Origin: Candidatus Iainarchaeum sp.
Lineage (GTDB): Archaea; Iainarchaeota; Iainarchaeia; JAADDC01
Assembly: GCA_013154145.1 (NCBI GenBank)
Contig: JAADDC010000001.1
Coordinates: 1-19,847, forward strand
Direction of reading: 5' to 3'
DNA: 19,847 nt
Every line of letters begins with the position of its first letter. The stretch's first letter is position 1. Made by a program: the position numbers and the translations under genes. The notes beneath the pieces were generated by a model, which did not search any database, was not told the DNA's origin, and was given only the letters and a program-made list of their open reading frames with translations. Below, piece by piece: positions 6,147-12,853 of the stretch.

Positions 6147-7876
6147 GCGGCCTCACCCTCTATCTTGCTGAGGAGCTCGTTAATCCTCTTGTAGCGTTCT
6201 TCTAAGAGTTTCTTGAGGAGGCTCTCCAATTCCTTCTCGTCCTCGCCGGCCAGCTCAGCCAGAGACTTGGCCACGAGGGGCAGGTAGTGCTCGAGGATCT
6301 TCTTCTTCTGGAGTAGTTCCTTTACGGCGCTCACCTTGTTGGCGTACTCCTTGAGCTTTCTTCCTACTTCCATCAGGGCCTGACGTATCTCGTTGAAGAC
6401 CTCGGGGACGTCGGCGATGGCCTGCTTGCCGGCGGTGGTGTAGGGGACGTGTGTGGAGGACAGGTTGACCACGACCACCACGGGCGAGTTAAAGAAGTCC
6501 GGGAAGCCGTAGCGCTTCCAGTCTATGCTTCTCACGGCCTCCGTGATGGCACAGCCGCCGGAGTCAAAGAGGAGGGGAACTCGGTTGGCGAAGCGCATGA
6601 GCTCGAAGCCCTCGATGTTCCCCCCGACGGCAACACCTACCTCCACCAGGAAAGGAATACCACCGGAGTAGACCTTGGGCTTCCTCTCCACCACGGCCAC
6701 GAACTGGGGCTTCAGGTTGCTCTTCAGGGATTTCTTGATGCGCTCGGCGCCGATGGGGACCAGCACGTCCGTCCTGGGCCCCCTTATCCTTATGCCCAGC
6801 AGGGGCCTCATGATCTTGTAAACCTCCTCCTGGGTGGGCTCCCGCCCCACGATAACCTTCGCATACTTCTTTAATGTGTTAAAGGCCAGCCGCTCCTCCT
6901 CGTTGAGCTCCTCTTTCTTCTCCTCCACGATTTTTCGGGCAACTTTATTCTCGGAGAGGTAACGAATGGCCTGGAAGGCCGCCACGATCTTCTCGGCCTC
7001 GGACCAGCTAAGCTGACCCGGCTCCTTCTTCATGACATTCGGGAGGATGTTCATGAGGCCGATGATGGCCTTGCCGCCGGTCCCGTGGAGGGCGTTGCTG
7101 AGCATCCGGCCCACGGTCTTGGCCCTGCTCATGCGAGAAATAGTTAGGAGGTCGTCGGGCGTGATGCCGAAGGGGTGGGGCTTGGCCTCTATGCCGATCT
7201 TCACGGGCTCGAAGCTGCTCCTCTCGAAGGTGTGGACCTTCCCGTCGGGATCTTCGAAGGTGATGCGCACGTGGGGGTTTGCTATGGCCGTCCTCCTCAG
7301 GTATTCATAAACGGAGTACTTGCCCCTGTTGTACTCCACCCCCTTCATCTCAGCGATGACCTCCGTGCCCCGCCAGTTGCCCGGGTAGTGGGTCTTGTTC
7401 TTGACGATGGGCTCGTTCTTGATGACGTCGATCATGATGTCCATCTCCCAGATGGTGCCGTCCCCCGTGGAGGTCTTCACGTGTATGGGTTTGCCTGTGG
7501 TCATTTGGACGAACATGGTGACGCCGGCGGCGCCGATGCCCTGCTGCCCTCTCGTCTGGATCATCCTGTGGAACTTGGTGCCCGCCAGGAGCTTTCCGAA
7601 GACCTTGGGGACGATGTGGGGCGGGATGCCGGGGCCGTTGTCCCGGACGGTGAGGCGGTAGTGCTCCTCCCCGAGCTTCTCCAGCTTTACGTAGATGTCC
7701 GGGAGTATGCCGGCCTCCTCACAGGCGTCCAGGGAGTTGGTGACCAGCTCGTGGACGGCGGTGGTGAGGGAGCGTATCTTCCCGGAGTAGCCGAGCATGT
7801 GGCGGTTTTTCTTGAAGAACTCGGCTACAGAGTGTTCCTTGAACTCTTTGAACAGGTCGGCCTTCTCTTCGGCCAT
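6143..7876 (-). CDS. top6B: DNA topoisomerase VI subunit B (ATPase)
   Basis: ATP-operated clamp subunit of topoisomerase VI. The Bergerat (GHKL) fold is clear: N-box HELVTNSLDA with N47, DNGPGIP at 79-85, and the ATP-lid glycine motif RGQQGIGAAG around 109-118. A middle H2TH-like region and a transducer domain follow, with the conserved switch-lysine region near TTAGKQAIAD. The length of 577 residues is close to the usual archaeal length. The ATG is preceded by GGTGGTGATTT, and a TATA-like box at 7914-7924 would give a leader of about 17 bases. It is first in the top6B-top6A operon and lies directly downstream of dim2, an order I recall from Thermococcales. Confidence 0.97.
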   Translation of the reverse strand: MAEEKADLFKEFKEHSVAEFFKKNRHMLGYSGKIRSLTTAVHELVTNSLDACEEAGILPDIYVKLEKLGEEHYRLTVRDNGPGIPPHIVPKVFGKLLAGTKFHRMIQTRGQQGIGAAGVTMFVQMTTGKPIHVKTSTGDGTIWEMDIMIDVIKNEPIVKNKTHYPGNWRGTEVIAEMKGVEYNRGKYSVYEYLRRTAIANPHVRITFEDPDGKVHTFERSSFEPVKIGIEAKPHPFGITPDDLLTISRMSRAKTVGRMLSNALHGTGGKAIIGLMNILPNVMKKEPGQLSWSEAEKIVAAFQAIRYLSENKVARKIVEEKKEELNEEERLAFNTLKKYAKVIVGREPTQEEVYKIMRPLLGIRIRGPRTDVLVPIGAERIKKSLKSNLKPQFVAVVERKPKVYSGGIPFLVEVGVAVGGNIEGFELMRFANRVPLLFDSGGCAITEAVRSIDWKRYGFPDFFNSPVVVVVNLSSTHVPYTTAGKQAIADVPEVFNEIRQALMEVGRKLKEYANKVSAVKELLQKKKILEHYLPLVAKSLAELAGEDEKELESLLKKLLEERYKRINELLSKIEGEAA

Positions 7877-7907
7877 AAATCACCACCGCCTCCGCCCAAA
7901 TCTGATC

Positions 7908-7912
7908 AAAAA
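7908..7912 (-). terminator. Possible T-run terminator after dim2
   Basis: Five T residues on the minus strand, 13 bases after the dim2 stop codon, in a short AT-rich patch. Archaeal RNA polymerase can terminate at T-runs without a hairpin. The run is short and lies between the top6 TATA-like box and the top6B start, so this is weak. Confidence 0.25.
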
Positions 7913-7913
7913 T

Positions 7914-7924
7914 CCTTTTAAGCC
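7914..7924 (-). promoter_or_regulatory. TATA-like box for top6B-top6A
   Basis: Minus-strand GGCTTAAAAGG immediately after the dim2 stop codon. Transcription is expected to start near 7893, giving a leader of about 17 bases with GGTGGTGAT before the top6B ATG. Confidence 0.55.
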
Positions 7925-7925
7925 C

Positions 7926-8534
7926 TCATTCCTCTTCATCGCTGATTATGCCGAGCTCCCGCAGTAATTTCTCCGTTTTCTTGCGTTTTCGCTCCATTTC
8001 GAGCTCCCTGAAGACCACGCTGTGGGGGGACCCCTCCAGGGCCAGCCGTCTGATGGCCCTCTTAGCAAGGGATACGCTTTCGTAGTCCCCGATGATGGAG
8101 ACCGTGTGACCGTAGATGCGGATGTCCGTGTCCGTGAGGGCCTCCAGTCGCTTGCGGGCGGAGCCGCCCGTGCCAATGAGCCGGGCCTTCTGCCGCTGGA
8201 TGGCCTTCCTGCCCAGGTGCTCCTTCAGGTTGATGACCTCCAGGTAGTAGTCGTCCTGGAGGAGTTTCAGGGCCGTGTCGGGGTCAAAGCCCCTGCCTAT
8301 GGCCTTGACCACCTTCACCATCCTCATGAAGGTCAGGGGGTCCGTTTCCTTGCTGCCTCGGATCCTTACCTCTCCTGTCTTCGAATCGACGTTGATCTTC
8401 ACGTCGGCAATGCGTTCCAGGCGCTTCCGGGTCTTCCCCTTTTTGCCTATGAGGACGCCCACGCGCTCCCTGGGTATTCTCACCTCTTCCTCGAGGCCCC
8501 CCTCGTCCACCAGAAACTCGTCAACGTCCGTCAT
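7926..8534 (-). CDS. KH-domain RNA-binding protein, archaeal Dim2/Pno1
   Basis: Archaeal homologue of the eukaryotic 40S assembly factor Dim2/Pno1, which binds near the 3' end of small-subunit rRNA. The 202-residue protein has two KH domains. The first carries the GKKG loop at residues 30-33 (VGVLIGKKGKTRKRLE) and the second carries GTGG at 121-124 (ARLIGTGGSARKRLE), each followed by a helix and strand. A charged C-terminal tail (ELEMERKRKKTEKLLREL) ends the protein. The ATG lies 5 bases after the kae1 stop codon, within a short AAGAGGG stretch, so it is probably co-transcribed with kae1. The assignment as Dim2 rests on the double KH layout and the top6 neighbourhood. Confidence 0.88.
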   Translation of the reverse strand: MTDVDEFLVDEGGLEEEVRIPRERVGVLIGKKGKTRKRLERIADVKINVDSKTGEVRIRGSKETDPLTFMRMVKVVKAIGRGFDPDTALKLLQDDYYLEVINLKEHLGRKAIQRQKARLIGTGGSARKRLEALTDTDIRIYGHTVSIIGDYESVSLAKRAIRRLALEGSPHSVVFRELEMERKRKKTEKLLRELGIISDEEE

Positions 8535-8539
8535 CCCTC

Positions 8540-9547
8540 TTAAGAAAGGTTGGAGGGTTTAAACCCCTTGCCCGTGAGCCAGGGGAGCTCCGCCTGGTCC
8601 ACCCTGAACCTCGGGTTCACGGGCTCCAGGGGAGAGGTTCTCATGCCGGACTTCAGGGCCAAGAGGCCCGTCCAGGCGATCATCACGCCGTTGTCGGCGG
8701 CGTACTTGAAGGGCACCACGAAGGTCTCGGCTCCCCTCTCTTCGGCCATGGTCCTCATCATCTCCTGGAGTCTCTTGTTGGCGGCCACGCCCCCCACAAG
8801 CAGCACCTCCTCCTTTTCCGTGTGGGCGAGGGCCCTCTCCGTGACCTCCGTCACCATGGCAAAGGCAATTTCTTGTACAGAGAAGGCCACGTCCTCGGGC
8901 GGATGTCTCTCCAGCGCTTTAATGGCGGCGGTCAGCAGGCCCGAGAAGGCCAGGTCACTCCCCTTGACGGTGTACGGAAGATCTATGAGGTTCTTTCCTT
9001 TCCTTGCCAGCTCTTCCACCTTGGGACCCCCCGGGAAGGGTATGCCCAGGGCCCGGGCAAAGCTATCGATGAAGTTCCCCAGTCCCATGTCAAGGGTCTC
9101 CCCGAAGATCCGGTAGCGTCCCTTCTCGAAGGCGATGATCTGGGTGTTGGCCCCCGACAGGTAGACCACCAACGGATCCCGGGTGTCGGTGAGGAGCTTG
9201 CCGATCTCTATGTGGGCCACGCCGTGGTTCACCCCCACCAGGGTCTTCCCGAACCTCAGGGAGAGGTACCTGGCTGCCACGGCCCCCGTTCTAAGAGAAG
9301 GCCCCAGTCCGGGACCTATGGCAAAGGCAACGCCGTCAAGGTCCTCCATCCCTATGCCAGCCCTCTCCAGCGCTCTCTTGATGGCCTTTCCTCCCTCCTC
9401 CGAGAAGAGCTTCGCCGCCTCCCGGGGCAGTATCCCCCCTTCCTTGGGCCTCAAAACCACCCTCTCGTCGGCCAGTATGTTCCCTTCCTCGTCGACGATA
9501 CCCACGCCAAAGGTGTGGGCCGTCGACTCGATGCCCAGGACGATCAC
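8540..9547 (-). CDS. kae1: KEOPS subunit Kae1, tRNA t6A37 threonylcarbamoyltransferase
   Basis: Catalytic Kae1/TsaD/OSGEP-family subunit of KEOPS, which transfers threonylcarbamoyl to A37 of ANN-decoding tRNAs. The 335-residue protein has the ASKHA signature GIESTAHTFGVGIV at 5-18 and the metal-binding HxxxH at H108/H112 (NHGVAHIE). It also has the nucleotide-binding segments VVYLSGANTQI and GNFIDSFARALG, the loop VGGVAANKRL, and the late metal ligand in KYAADNG. There is no fused Bud32 kinase at the C-terminus, so Bud32 must be encoded elsewhere. The GTG start is preceded by a TATA-like box about 27 bases upstream, implying a leaderless message. It leads a kae1-dim2 unit and diverges from the HAD gene across 33 bases. 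Confidence 0.96.
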   Translation of the reverse strand: MIVLGIESTAHTFGVGIVDEEGNILADERVVLRPKEGGILPREAAKLFSEEGGKAIKRALERAGIGMEDLDGVAFAIGPGLGPSLRTGAVAARYLSLRFGKTLVGVNHGVAHIEIGKLLTDTRDPLVVYLSGANTQIIAFEKGRYRIFGETLDMGLGNFIDSFARALGIPFPGGPKVEELARKGKNLIDLPYTVKGSDLAFSGLLTAAIKALERHPPEDVAFSVQEIAFAMVTEVTERALAHTEKEEVLLVGGVAANKRLQEMMRTMAEERGAETFVVPFKYAADNGVMIAWTGLLALKSGMRTSPLEPVNPRFRVDQAELPWLTGKGFKPSNLS

Positions 9548-9551
9548 ATAG

Positions 9552-9559
9552 TATTTATA
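9552..9559 (+). promoter_or_regulatory. TATA-like box for the tandem-HAD gene
   Basis: TATTTATA on the plus strand, centred about 25 bases before the GTG at 9581. It lies next to the kae1 start codon and implies a leaderless transcript for the HAD gene. Confidence 0.65.
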
Positions 9560-9569
9560 CCTGGACGTC

Positions 9570-9578
9570 CTTTTTATT
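9570..9578 (-). promoter_or_regulatory. TATA-like box for kae1-dim2
   Basis: Minus-strand AATAAAAAG centred about 27 bases before the kae1 GTG at 9547, and lying next to the HAD start codon. The two boxes in this 33-base gap are crossed, so the two initiation complexes should compete for the same DNA. Confidence 0.6.
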
Positions 9579-9580
9579 CC

Positions 9581-10672
9581 GTGTACAGGCTGCTACTCCT
9601 AGACATCGACGACACCCTCTACGACGCCACGTCACTCTATCGGATGGCCGAGGAACGGGCCTTCAAGGAGCTCAGGCGCCACTATCCCCTTCTCAGCTGG
9701 GACCTCTTCAAGGAAGTGTACAAGAGGGCTCGCGAGGACGTCCACAGGGTCCTCGGTGGCAGCGCCTCCATGCACAACCGCTTTCTTTACTTCCAGAGGA
9801 TGATGGAGATACTGGGCCTCACCCTCGAGCCCCAGCTACTCATCAAGCTCACGGACATCTACTGGAACACGGTGTTCAGGAACGCCCGCCCCTTTCCGGG
9901 TGTCATCAAAACCTTGAGGACGCTGAAGGAGCACAACGTTCGCATTGGCGTGGTGACGGACCTCTTGGCCCAGACGCAGGCCCACAAGCTCAGGGCACTG
10001 GGAGTGAGCAGATACGTAGATTTCATGGTGACCAGCGAGGAGACCGGCCGGGAGAAGCCACACCCTTCCATGTTCCTTACGGCCCTCCACAAAGCCCGGA
10101 TGAGCCCCGAGGAGGCCGTAATGGTGGGAGACAACTTGGAAAAGGACGTTCTCGGGGCCAAGGCCGTGGGTATAACGGGAGTCCTCTTTGGAAGGGAAGA
10201 CCCCCGGGCCGACCACTCCATCAAGAACTTCGAGGAGCTTCTGGGCATCGTTCTCGAGGAGAGGCGCCGCTTCAGGAAGCACGCCTACGTGCTCATCAAC
10301 GTCGAAGTCCTCGACGAGTCCTTCGGCGAAGTGATAGAGGAACTGAAGTCGTCGGGCTACAGGGTGGGGATTTACGGGGAGGTGAATCCCCTGGAGGGAA
10401 GCGAGAGGATCAGGGAACTGGGCATTGAGGGTGTCAGAACCTTCTTCTGGAGGAGAAGGGTAGGGCGACACTTTTACGAGCAGATACTGAACATCACAAG
10501 GGTGAAGCCCTGGCGGGCGATGGTCGTGGACGACAAGATCTCCCACCTGCGGGTGGCCCGCCACCTGATGATGAAGACGGTGCTGTGGAAGCGCTGGGAA
10601 GACGTCTTCATTCCTGACTACTTTGCCGAGAAACCAGAGGAGATACTGGAAGCGGCTTCACTGCTCCTTTGA
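9581..10672 (+). CDS. Tandem HAD-superfamily protein, active first domain and degenerate second domain
   Basis: A 363-residue cytosolic protein starting at GTG. Residues 1-210 are a complete HAD hydrolase: motif I LLLDIDDTLYD (D8, D10), motif II VVTD (T126), motif III lysine in GREKPHP (K159), and motif IV MVGDNLEKD (D184, D189). A helical cap lies between motifs I and II. Residues 234-360 look like a second, decayed HAD domain: motif I is VLINVEVLD with Asn and Glu in place of both aspartates, while motif IV is kept as MVVDDKISH. The first domain probably hydrolyses a phosphate ester; the substrate is unknown. It is a lone plus-strand gene between rps27ae and kae1, with a 15-base convergent overlap with rps27ae. 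The same frame stays open upstream, antisense to kae1, but the promoter and motif I position fix the start here. Confidence 0.85.
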   Translation: MYRLLLLDIDDTLYDATSLYRMAEERAFKELRRHYPLLSWDLFKEVYKRAREDVHRVLGGSASMHNRFLYFQRMMEILGLTLEPQLLIKLTDIYWNTVFRNARPFPGVIKTLRTLKEHNVRIGVVTDLLAQTQAHKLRALGVSRYVDFMVTSEETGREKPHPSMFLTALHKARMSPEEAVMVGDNLEKDVLGAKAVGITGVLFGREDPRADHSIKNFEELLGIVLEERRRFRKHAYVLINVEVLDESFGEVIEELKSSGYRVGIYGEVNPLEGSERIRELGIEGVRTFFWRRRVGRHFYEQILNITRVKPWRAMVVDDKISHLRVARHLMMKTVLWKRWEDVFIPDYFAEKPEEILEAASLLL

Positions 10673-10834
10673 CTCTTTCTTCACCGTGTAGCCGCAGCGG
10701 CCGCAGTAGTAGCGGTCCCCGTGGTCTGCCATGAAGACGCCGGGTCCGCACCTCGGGCAGAAGGGCCGCGTGCGCTTGAGCTGCCCGTCCTCGATGACGT
10801 AGAACTTCCACTTGCTACTGGGCTTGTGCTTCAT
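10658..10834 (-). CDS. rps27ae: Small-subunit ribosomal protein S27ae
   Basis: Zinc-ribbon protein of the archaeal/eukaryotic 30S/40S subunit. Translation of the minus strand gives 58 residues: MKHKPSSKWKFYVIEDG, then a C4 zinc ribbon made of PFCPRCGPGVFMADH and YYCGRCGYT. All four cysteines are present, and the ribbon sequence is typical of archaeal S27ae. The ATG lies inside the 3' end of rps24e with a 20-base overlap in the +1 frame, so translation is likely coupled. The 3' end overlaps the convergent HAD gene by 15 bases. It is the last gene of the ppa-rpo7-spt4-rps24e-rps27ae run. Confidence 0.93.
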   Translation of the reverse strand: MKHKPSSKWKFYVIEDGQLKRTRPFCPRCGPGVFMADHGDRYYCGRCGYTVKKESKEQ

Positions 10835-11111
10835 CTTCGATCACCCCGTTGCGCTTCAGTATGTACTCGGGCTCGACGGTCTTCATGATCTCCGGATCCT
10901 TGTAAACGAAGGCCTCTATGAGGAACTCGCGGGCGCCCGTGAGCCCCTTGATCTTCTTCACCACCACAAGCTCGGGGGATGCGCCCGTCTGGGCCACCAC
11001 GATCTCCTTGGCCTCCTTCCGGGACGGCGTTGCATCCCTCTTGACCTTTATCACGATCTCCTCCCTTGCCAGCAGCGGGTTCTCCTTCCTCTCCACTACC
11101 TCCACCTCCAT
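10815..11111 (-). CDS. rps24e: Small-subunit ribosomal protein S24e
   Basis: Archaeal/eukaryotic-specific 30S protein. The 98-residue product shows the family pattern: an N-terminal MEVEVVERKENPLLAREEI, the central segment ATPSRKEAKEIVVAQTG, and then VVKKIKGLTGAREFLIEAFVY. The short acidic, Gln/Ala-rich tail EDEAQAQ is encoded by DNA that also encodes the start of rps27ae. The ATG is preceded by GAGGTGATGGC, which overlaps the stop codon of spt4 (spacing 4 bases), so the genes are tightly coupled. Confidence 0.95.
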   Translation of the reverse strand: MEVEVVERKENPLLAREEIVIKVKRDATPSRKEAKEIVVAQTGASPELVVVKKIKGLTGAREFLIEAFVYKDPEIMKTVEPEYILKRNGVIEDEAQAQ

Positions 11112-11115
11112 GCCA

Positions 11116-11316
11116 TCACCTCGCTATGGCGATGGCGTACTTGCCAGGGTACTTGATGCCCATGATCCTGGCCACCTCCGACTCGGAGGGGTCCACCACG
11201 ATGACCATGCCGCGCCAGAACTTGGTGAAGGAAGTTCCCCCGCAGACGGGACACTTCTCTTCCTCGAGGGGAACCAGTGCCCTGCAGTTCCTACAGGCCT
11301 TGAGCTTCTCAGCCAT
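11116..11316 (-). CDS. spt4: Transcription elongation factor Spt4 (RpoE'')
   Basis: Partner of Spt5 that binds the RNA polymerase clamp and promotes processive elongation; formerly called RNA polymerase subunit E''. The 66-residue protein has the expected zinc ribbon ACRNCRALV and KCPVCGGTSF, followed by the Spt5-contact strand region FWRGMVIVVDPSESEVARIMG and the ending KYAIAI. The ATG overlaps the end of rpo7 by 8 bases and has GGAGG-type purines just upstream. Pairing with rpo7 and rps24e is a conserved archaeal arrangement. Confidence 0.96.
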   Translation of the reverse strand: MAEKLKACRNCRALVPLEEEKCPVCGGTSFTKFWRGMVIVVDPSESEVARIMGIKYPGKYAIAIAR

Positions 11317-11863
11317 TCTCTCCTTCCTCCTGCTCCTGCAGCCACTCCCACTTTCCGAGGCCCGGCTGCCTCATGGTGAGGCCCACCTTGGACTCGGCGA
11401 TGGTTTCCTTCAGGGACACGGTCACGATGCGGGCCCGAACCTTGTCCTTCATGCCCACCATCCTGCCCGTCTCCCGGCCGATAAAGGCCGGTATGGAGGG
11501 ATCGTAGCGCACGTAGTCGTCCATGATCTGGGACATGTGAACGAGTCCGTCCATGGGACCTATCCTCACGAAGAGACCGAACTCGGCCACGTCCACCACG
11601 TAGCCGTCCACCACCTCCTGGAGCAGCGGCAGGTACGTTAGCACCTCGAAGACCGTGTCCACGAAGACGTTGGGATCTCCGGGGATGATGACGGCGTCGC
11701 CAACTTCTTTGACCTTCGTGACGGCCACGATGACGCCCATGTCCTCGTCCACCCTTCCCTCCAGGTCCTCCTTGAGCTGGGAGAGCACGGCTTCCTTCAG
11801 GTCCCCCGAGAGCTTGGAGGGAGGCACGGCCACCGAGTCCCTGACGGTGTAGAGGTAGAACAT
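11309..11863 (-). CDS. rpo7: RNA polymerase subunit Rpo7 (RpoE')
   Basis: Stalk subunit of archaeal RNA polymerase, the counterpart of eukaryotic Rpb7, which pairs with Rpo4 and contacts nascent RNA. From the ATG at 11863 the product has 184 residues: an N-terminal RNP-like domain (MFYLYTVRDSVAVPP to about 80) and a C-terminal S1/OB domain beginning VVDGYVVDVAEFGLFVRIG and GLVHMSQI. The ATG is preferred over a TTG six bases upstream because GGAGGGT is well placed before it and MFYLYTVRD matches family N-termini. The start lies 2 bases after the ppa stop codon, so translation is probably coupled to ppa. Confidence 0.95.
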   Translation of the reverse strand: MFYLYTVRDSVAVPPSKLSGDLKEAVLSQLKEDLEGRVDEDMGVIVAVTKVKEVGDAVIIPGDPNVFVDTVFEVLTYLPLLQEVVDGYVVDVAEFGLFVRIGPMDGLVHMSQIMDDYVRYDPSIPAFIGRETGRMVGMKDKVRARIVTVSLKETIAESKVGLTMRQPGLGKWEWLQEQEEGENG

Positions 11864-11865
11864 CT

Positions 11866-12402
11866 TCAACCCTCCTTCTCCTCAAATCGTTTCAGGGCTT
11901 CCTCTATGATCTTCTTGGCCTCCTCAACTCCTCTAAACTCCTTCACCTTCACCCACTTGCCGGGCTCCAGCTCCTTGTAGTGCTCGAAGAAGTGCTTGAT
12001 TTTCTGGAGGGTGATCTCGGCGCAGTCGGAAACGTCCTTAATCTCCTCCCACATGGGATCCAGCTTCTTAACGGGGACCGCAAGTATCTTCTCGTCCATA
12101 CCATCCTCGTCCTCCATGACGAGGACGCCGATGGGCCTGGCCCTTATGACGCTGCCGGGGGCCACGGGCTCCCGGGAGAGAACGAGGACGTCCACGGGGT
12201 CTCCGTCGTCGGCCAGCGTCCTGGGGACGAAGCCGTAGTTGGCCGGGTAGACCATGGAGGTGTAGAGGAAGCGGTCAACGAATATGACACCACTCTCGTG
12301 GTCCACCTCGTACTTTATGCCGCTTCCCTGGGGGATCTCGATCACCACGTATATGTCCTCCGGCGGGTTCTTCCCTGCAGGGAGGTCCTTCCAGAGGTTC
12401 AT
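11866..12402 (-). CDS. ppa: Inorganic pyrophosphatase, family I
   Basis: Hydrolyses pyrophosphate to two phosphates and so drives nucleotide, aminoacyl-tRNA and RNA synthesis forward. The 178-residue protein carries the family I signature DGDPVDV (D66, D68, D71) and further active-site residues E22, K30, E32 and Y56 (NYGFVP). The ATG at 12402 is preferred over a GTG three codons upstream because AGAGGTGGT is a well-placed Shine-Dalgarno sequence and MNLWKDLPAGKN matches archaeal PPase N-termini. It leads the run into rpo7, spt4, rps24e and rps27ae. Confidence 0.96.
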   Translation of the reverse strand: MNLWKDLPAGKNPPEDIYVVIEIPQGSGIKYEVDHESGVIFVDRFLYTSMVYPANYGFVPRTLADDGDPVDVLVLSREPVAPGSVIRARPIGVLVMEDEDGMDEKILAVPVKKLDPMWEEIKDVSDCAEITLQKIKHFFEHYKELEPGKWVKVKEFRGVEEAKKIIEEALKRFEEKEG

Positions 12403-12436
12403 GAGAACCACCTCTAATAGGTTGGGCCTTGGAAAT

Positions 12437-12445
12437 GCTTTAAAG
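12437..12445 (-). promoter_or_regulatory. TATA-like box for ppa and the rpo7-spt4-rps24e-rps27ae run
   Basis: Minus-strand CTTTAAAGC in the short gap after the PIN gene. Expected transcription start is near 12415, giving a leader of about 13 bases (AGAGGTGGTTCTC). If real, it separates ppa and the downstream genes from the rps6e-eif2g-PIN transcript. Confidence 0.5.
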
Positions 12446-12457
12446 TTGATGGAGGGT

Positions 12458-12853
12458 TCAACCGAACTCCAGGTGGCTCCGCTCCCTGAGGTAGAGGGAG
12501 TAGCCCCCTAACTCCCGGATCTTTTTTCTTAGTTCCCTGTCATTGGTGGCGATGGCGTAGCCGAGCTTGGCCAGCTCCAATAATGCTCTGTCGGCCGAGA
12601 CCTCCCCCTCCACGGGAAGCACCTCCACCCTTTCCAGTATCTTCCTTGCGACGCGGGCGGCCAGTCTCTCCTTTAGGGAGCCCTCTTGTTCCAATCTCTC
12701 GATCTCTCTGAGCACCTGGGGTATGGTGTAGACCTTGACGCCGGGCAGTATGCGCTGGATCTCCTCGAGAACGTCCACACCAAACTGGTAGGGAACGAAG
12801 AGCATGTTGGTGTCCAGAACGACGCCCTTCACGGAGGGATACAGTCCTTTCAT
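12458..12853 (-). CDS. PIN-domain RNase, archaeal Fcf1/Utp24-like
   Basis: Predicted metal-dependent endonuclease of 131 residues made of a single PIN domain. The acidic residues of the active site can be read as D14 (VVLDTNMLF), E50 (VLREIERLE), D88 (SADRALLEL) and D105 (ATNDRELRK). The VVLDTNMLFVPYQF start and the position next to eif2g match the archaeal Fcf1-like family linked to 18S/16S rRNA maturation, rather than VapC toxins; there is no antitoxin gene beside it. The ATG overlaps the eif2g stop by 4 bases (ATGA), indicating coupled translation. Confidence 0.88.
   Translation of the reverse strand: MKGLYPSVKGVVLDTNMLFVPYQFGVDVLEEIQRILPGVKVYTIPQVLREIERLEQEGSLKERLAARVARKILERVEVLPVEGEVSADRALLELAKLGYAIATNDRELRKKIRELGGYSLYLRERSHLEFG

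Noticed and set aside
7175..7921. Long plus-strand frame opposite top6B (248 codons), with similar ones opposite top6A and ndk
   Set aside because: These are shadows caused by G/C-rich third positions on the coding strand. They encode Val/Leu/Asp/His-rich sequence without motifs, and lie opposite certain genes.
8822..9580. Open plus-strand frame running in phase into the HAD gene, which would make a 616-residue protein
   Set aside because: It is antisense to kae1 throughout. The HAD motif I lies 8 residues after the GTG at 9581, and a TATA-like box is correctly placed for that GTG.
9836..10564. 242-codon minus-strand frame opposite the HAD gene
   Set aside because: It is antisense to clear HAD motifs and has no domain signature of its own.
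10608..10811. Minus-strand 67-codon frame over the S27ae locus
   Set aside because: Its product is Arg/Leu-rich with no recognisable features. The alternative frame at 10658-10834 encodes a clear S27ae with an intact zinc ribbon.
11124..11885. 253-codon minus-strand frame across rpo7 and spt4
   Set aside because: It is Arg/Gly/His-rich out-of-frame sequence over two well-identified genes.
12458..12853. VapC-type toxin
   Set aside because: No antitoxin gene is adjacent, and the PIN protein is translationally coupled to eif2g, fitting the Fcf1-like housekeeping family.
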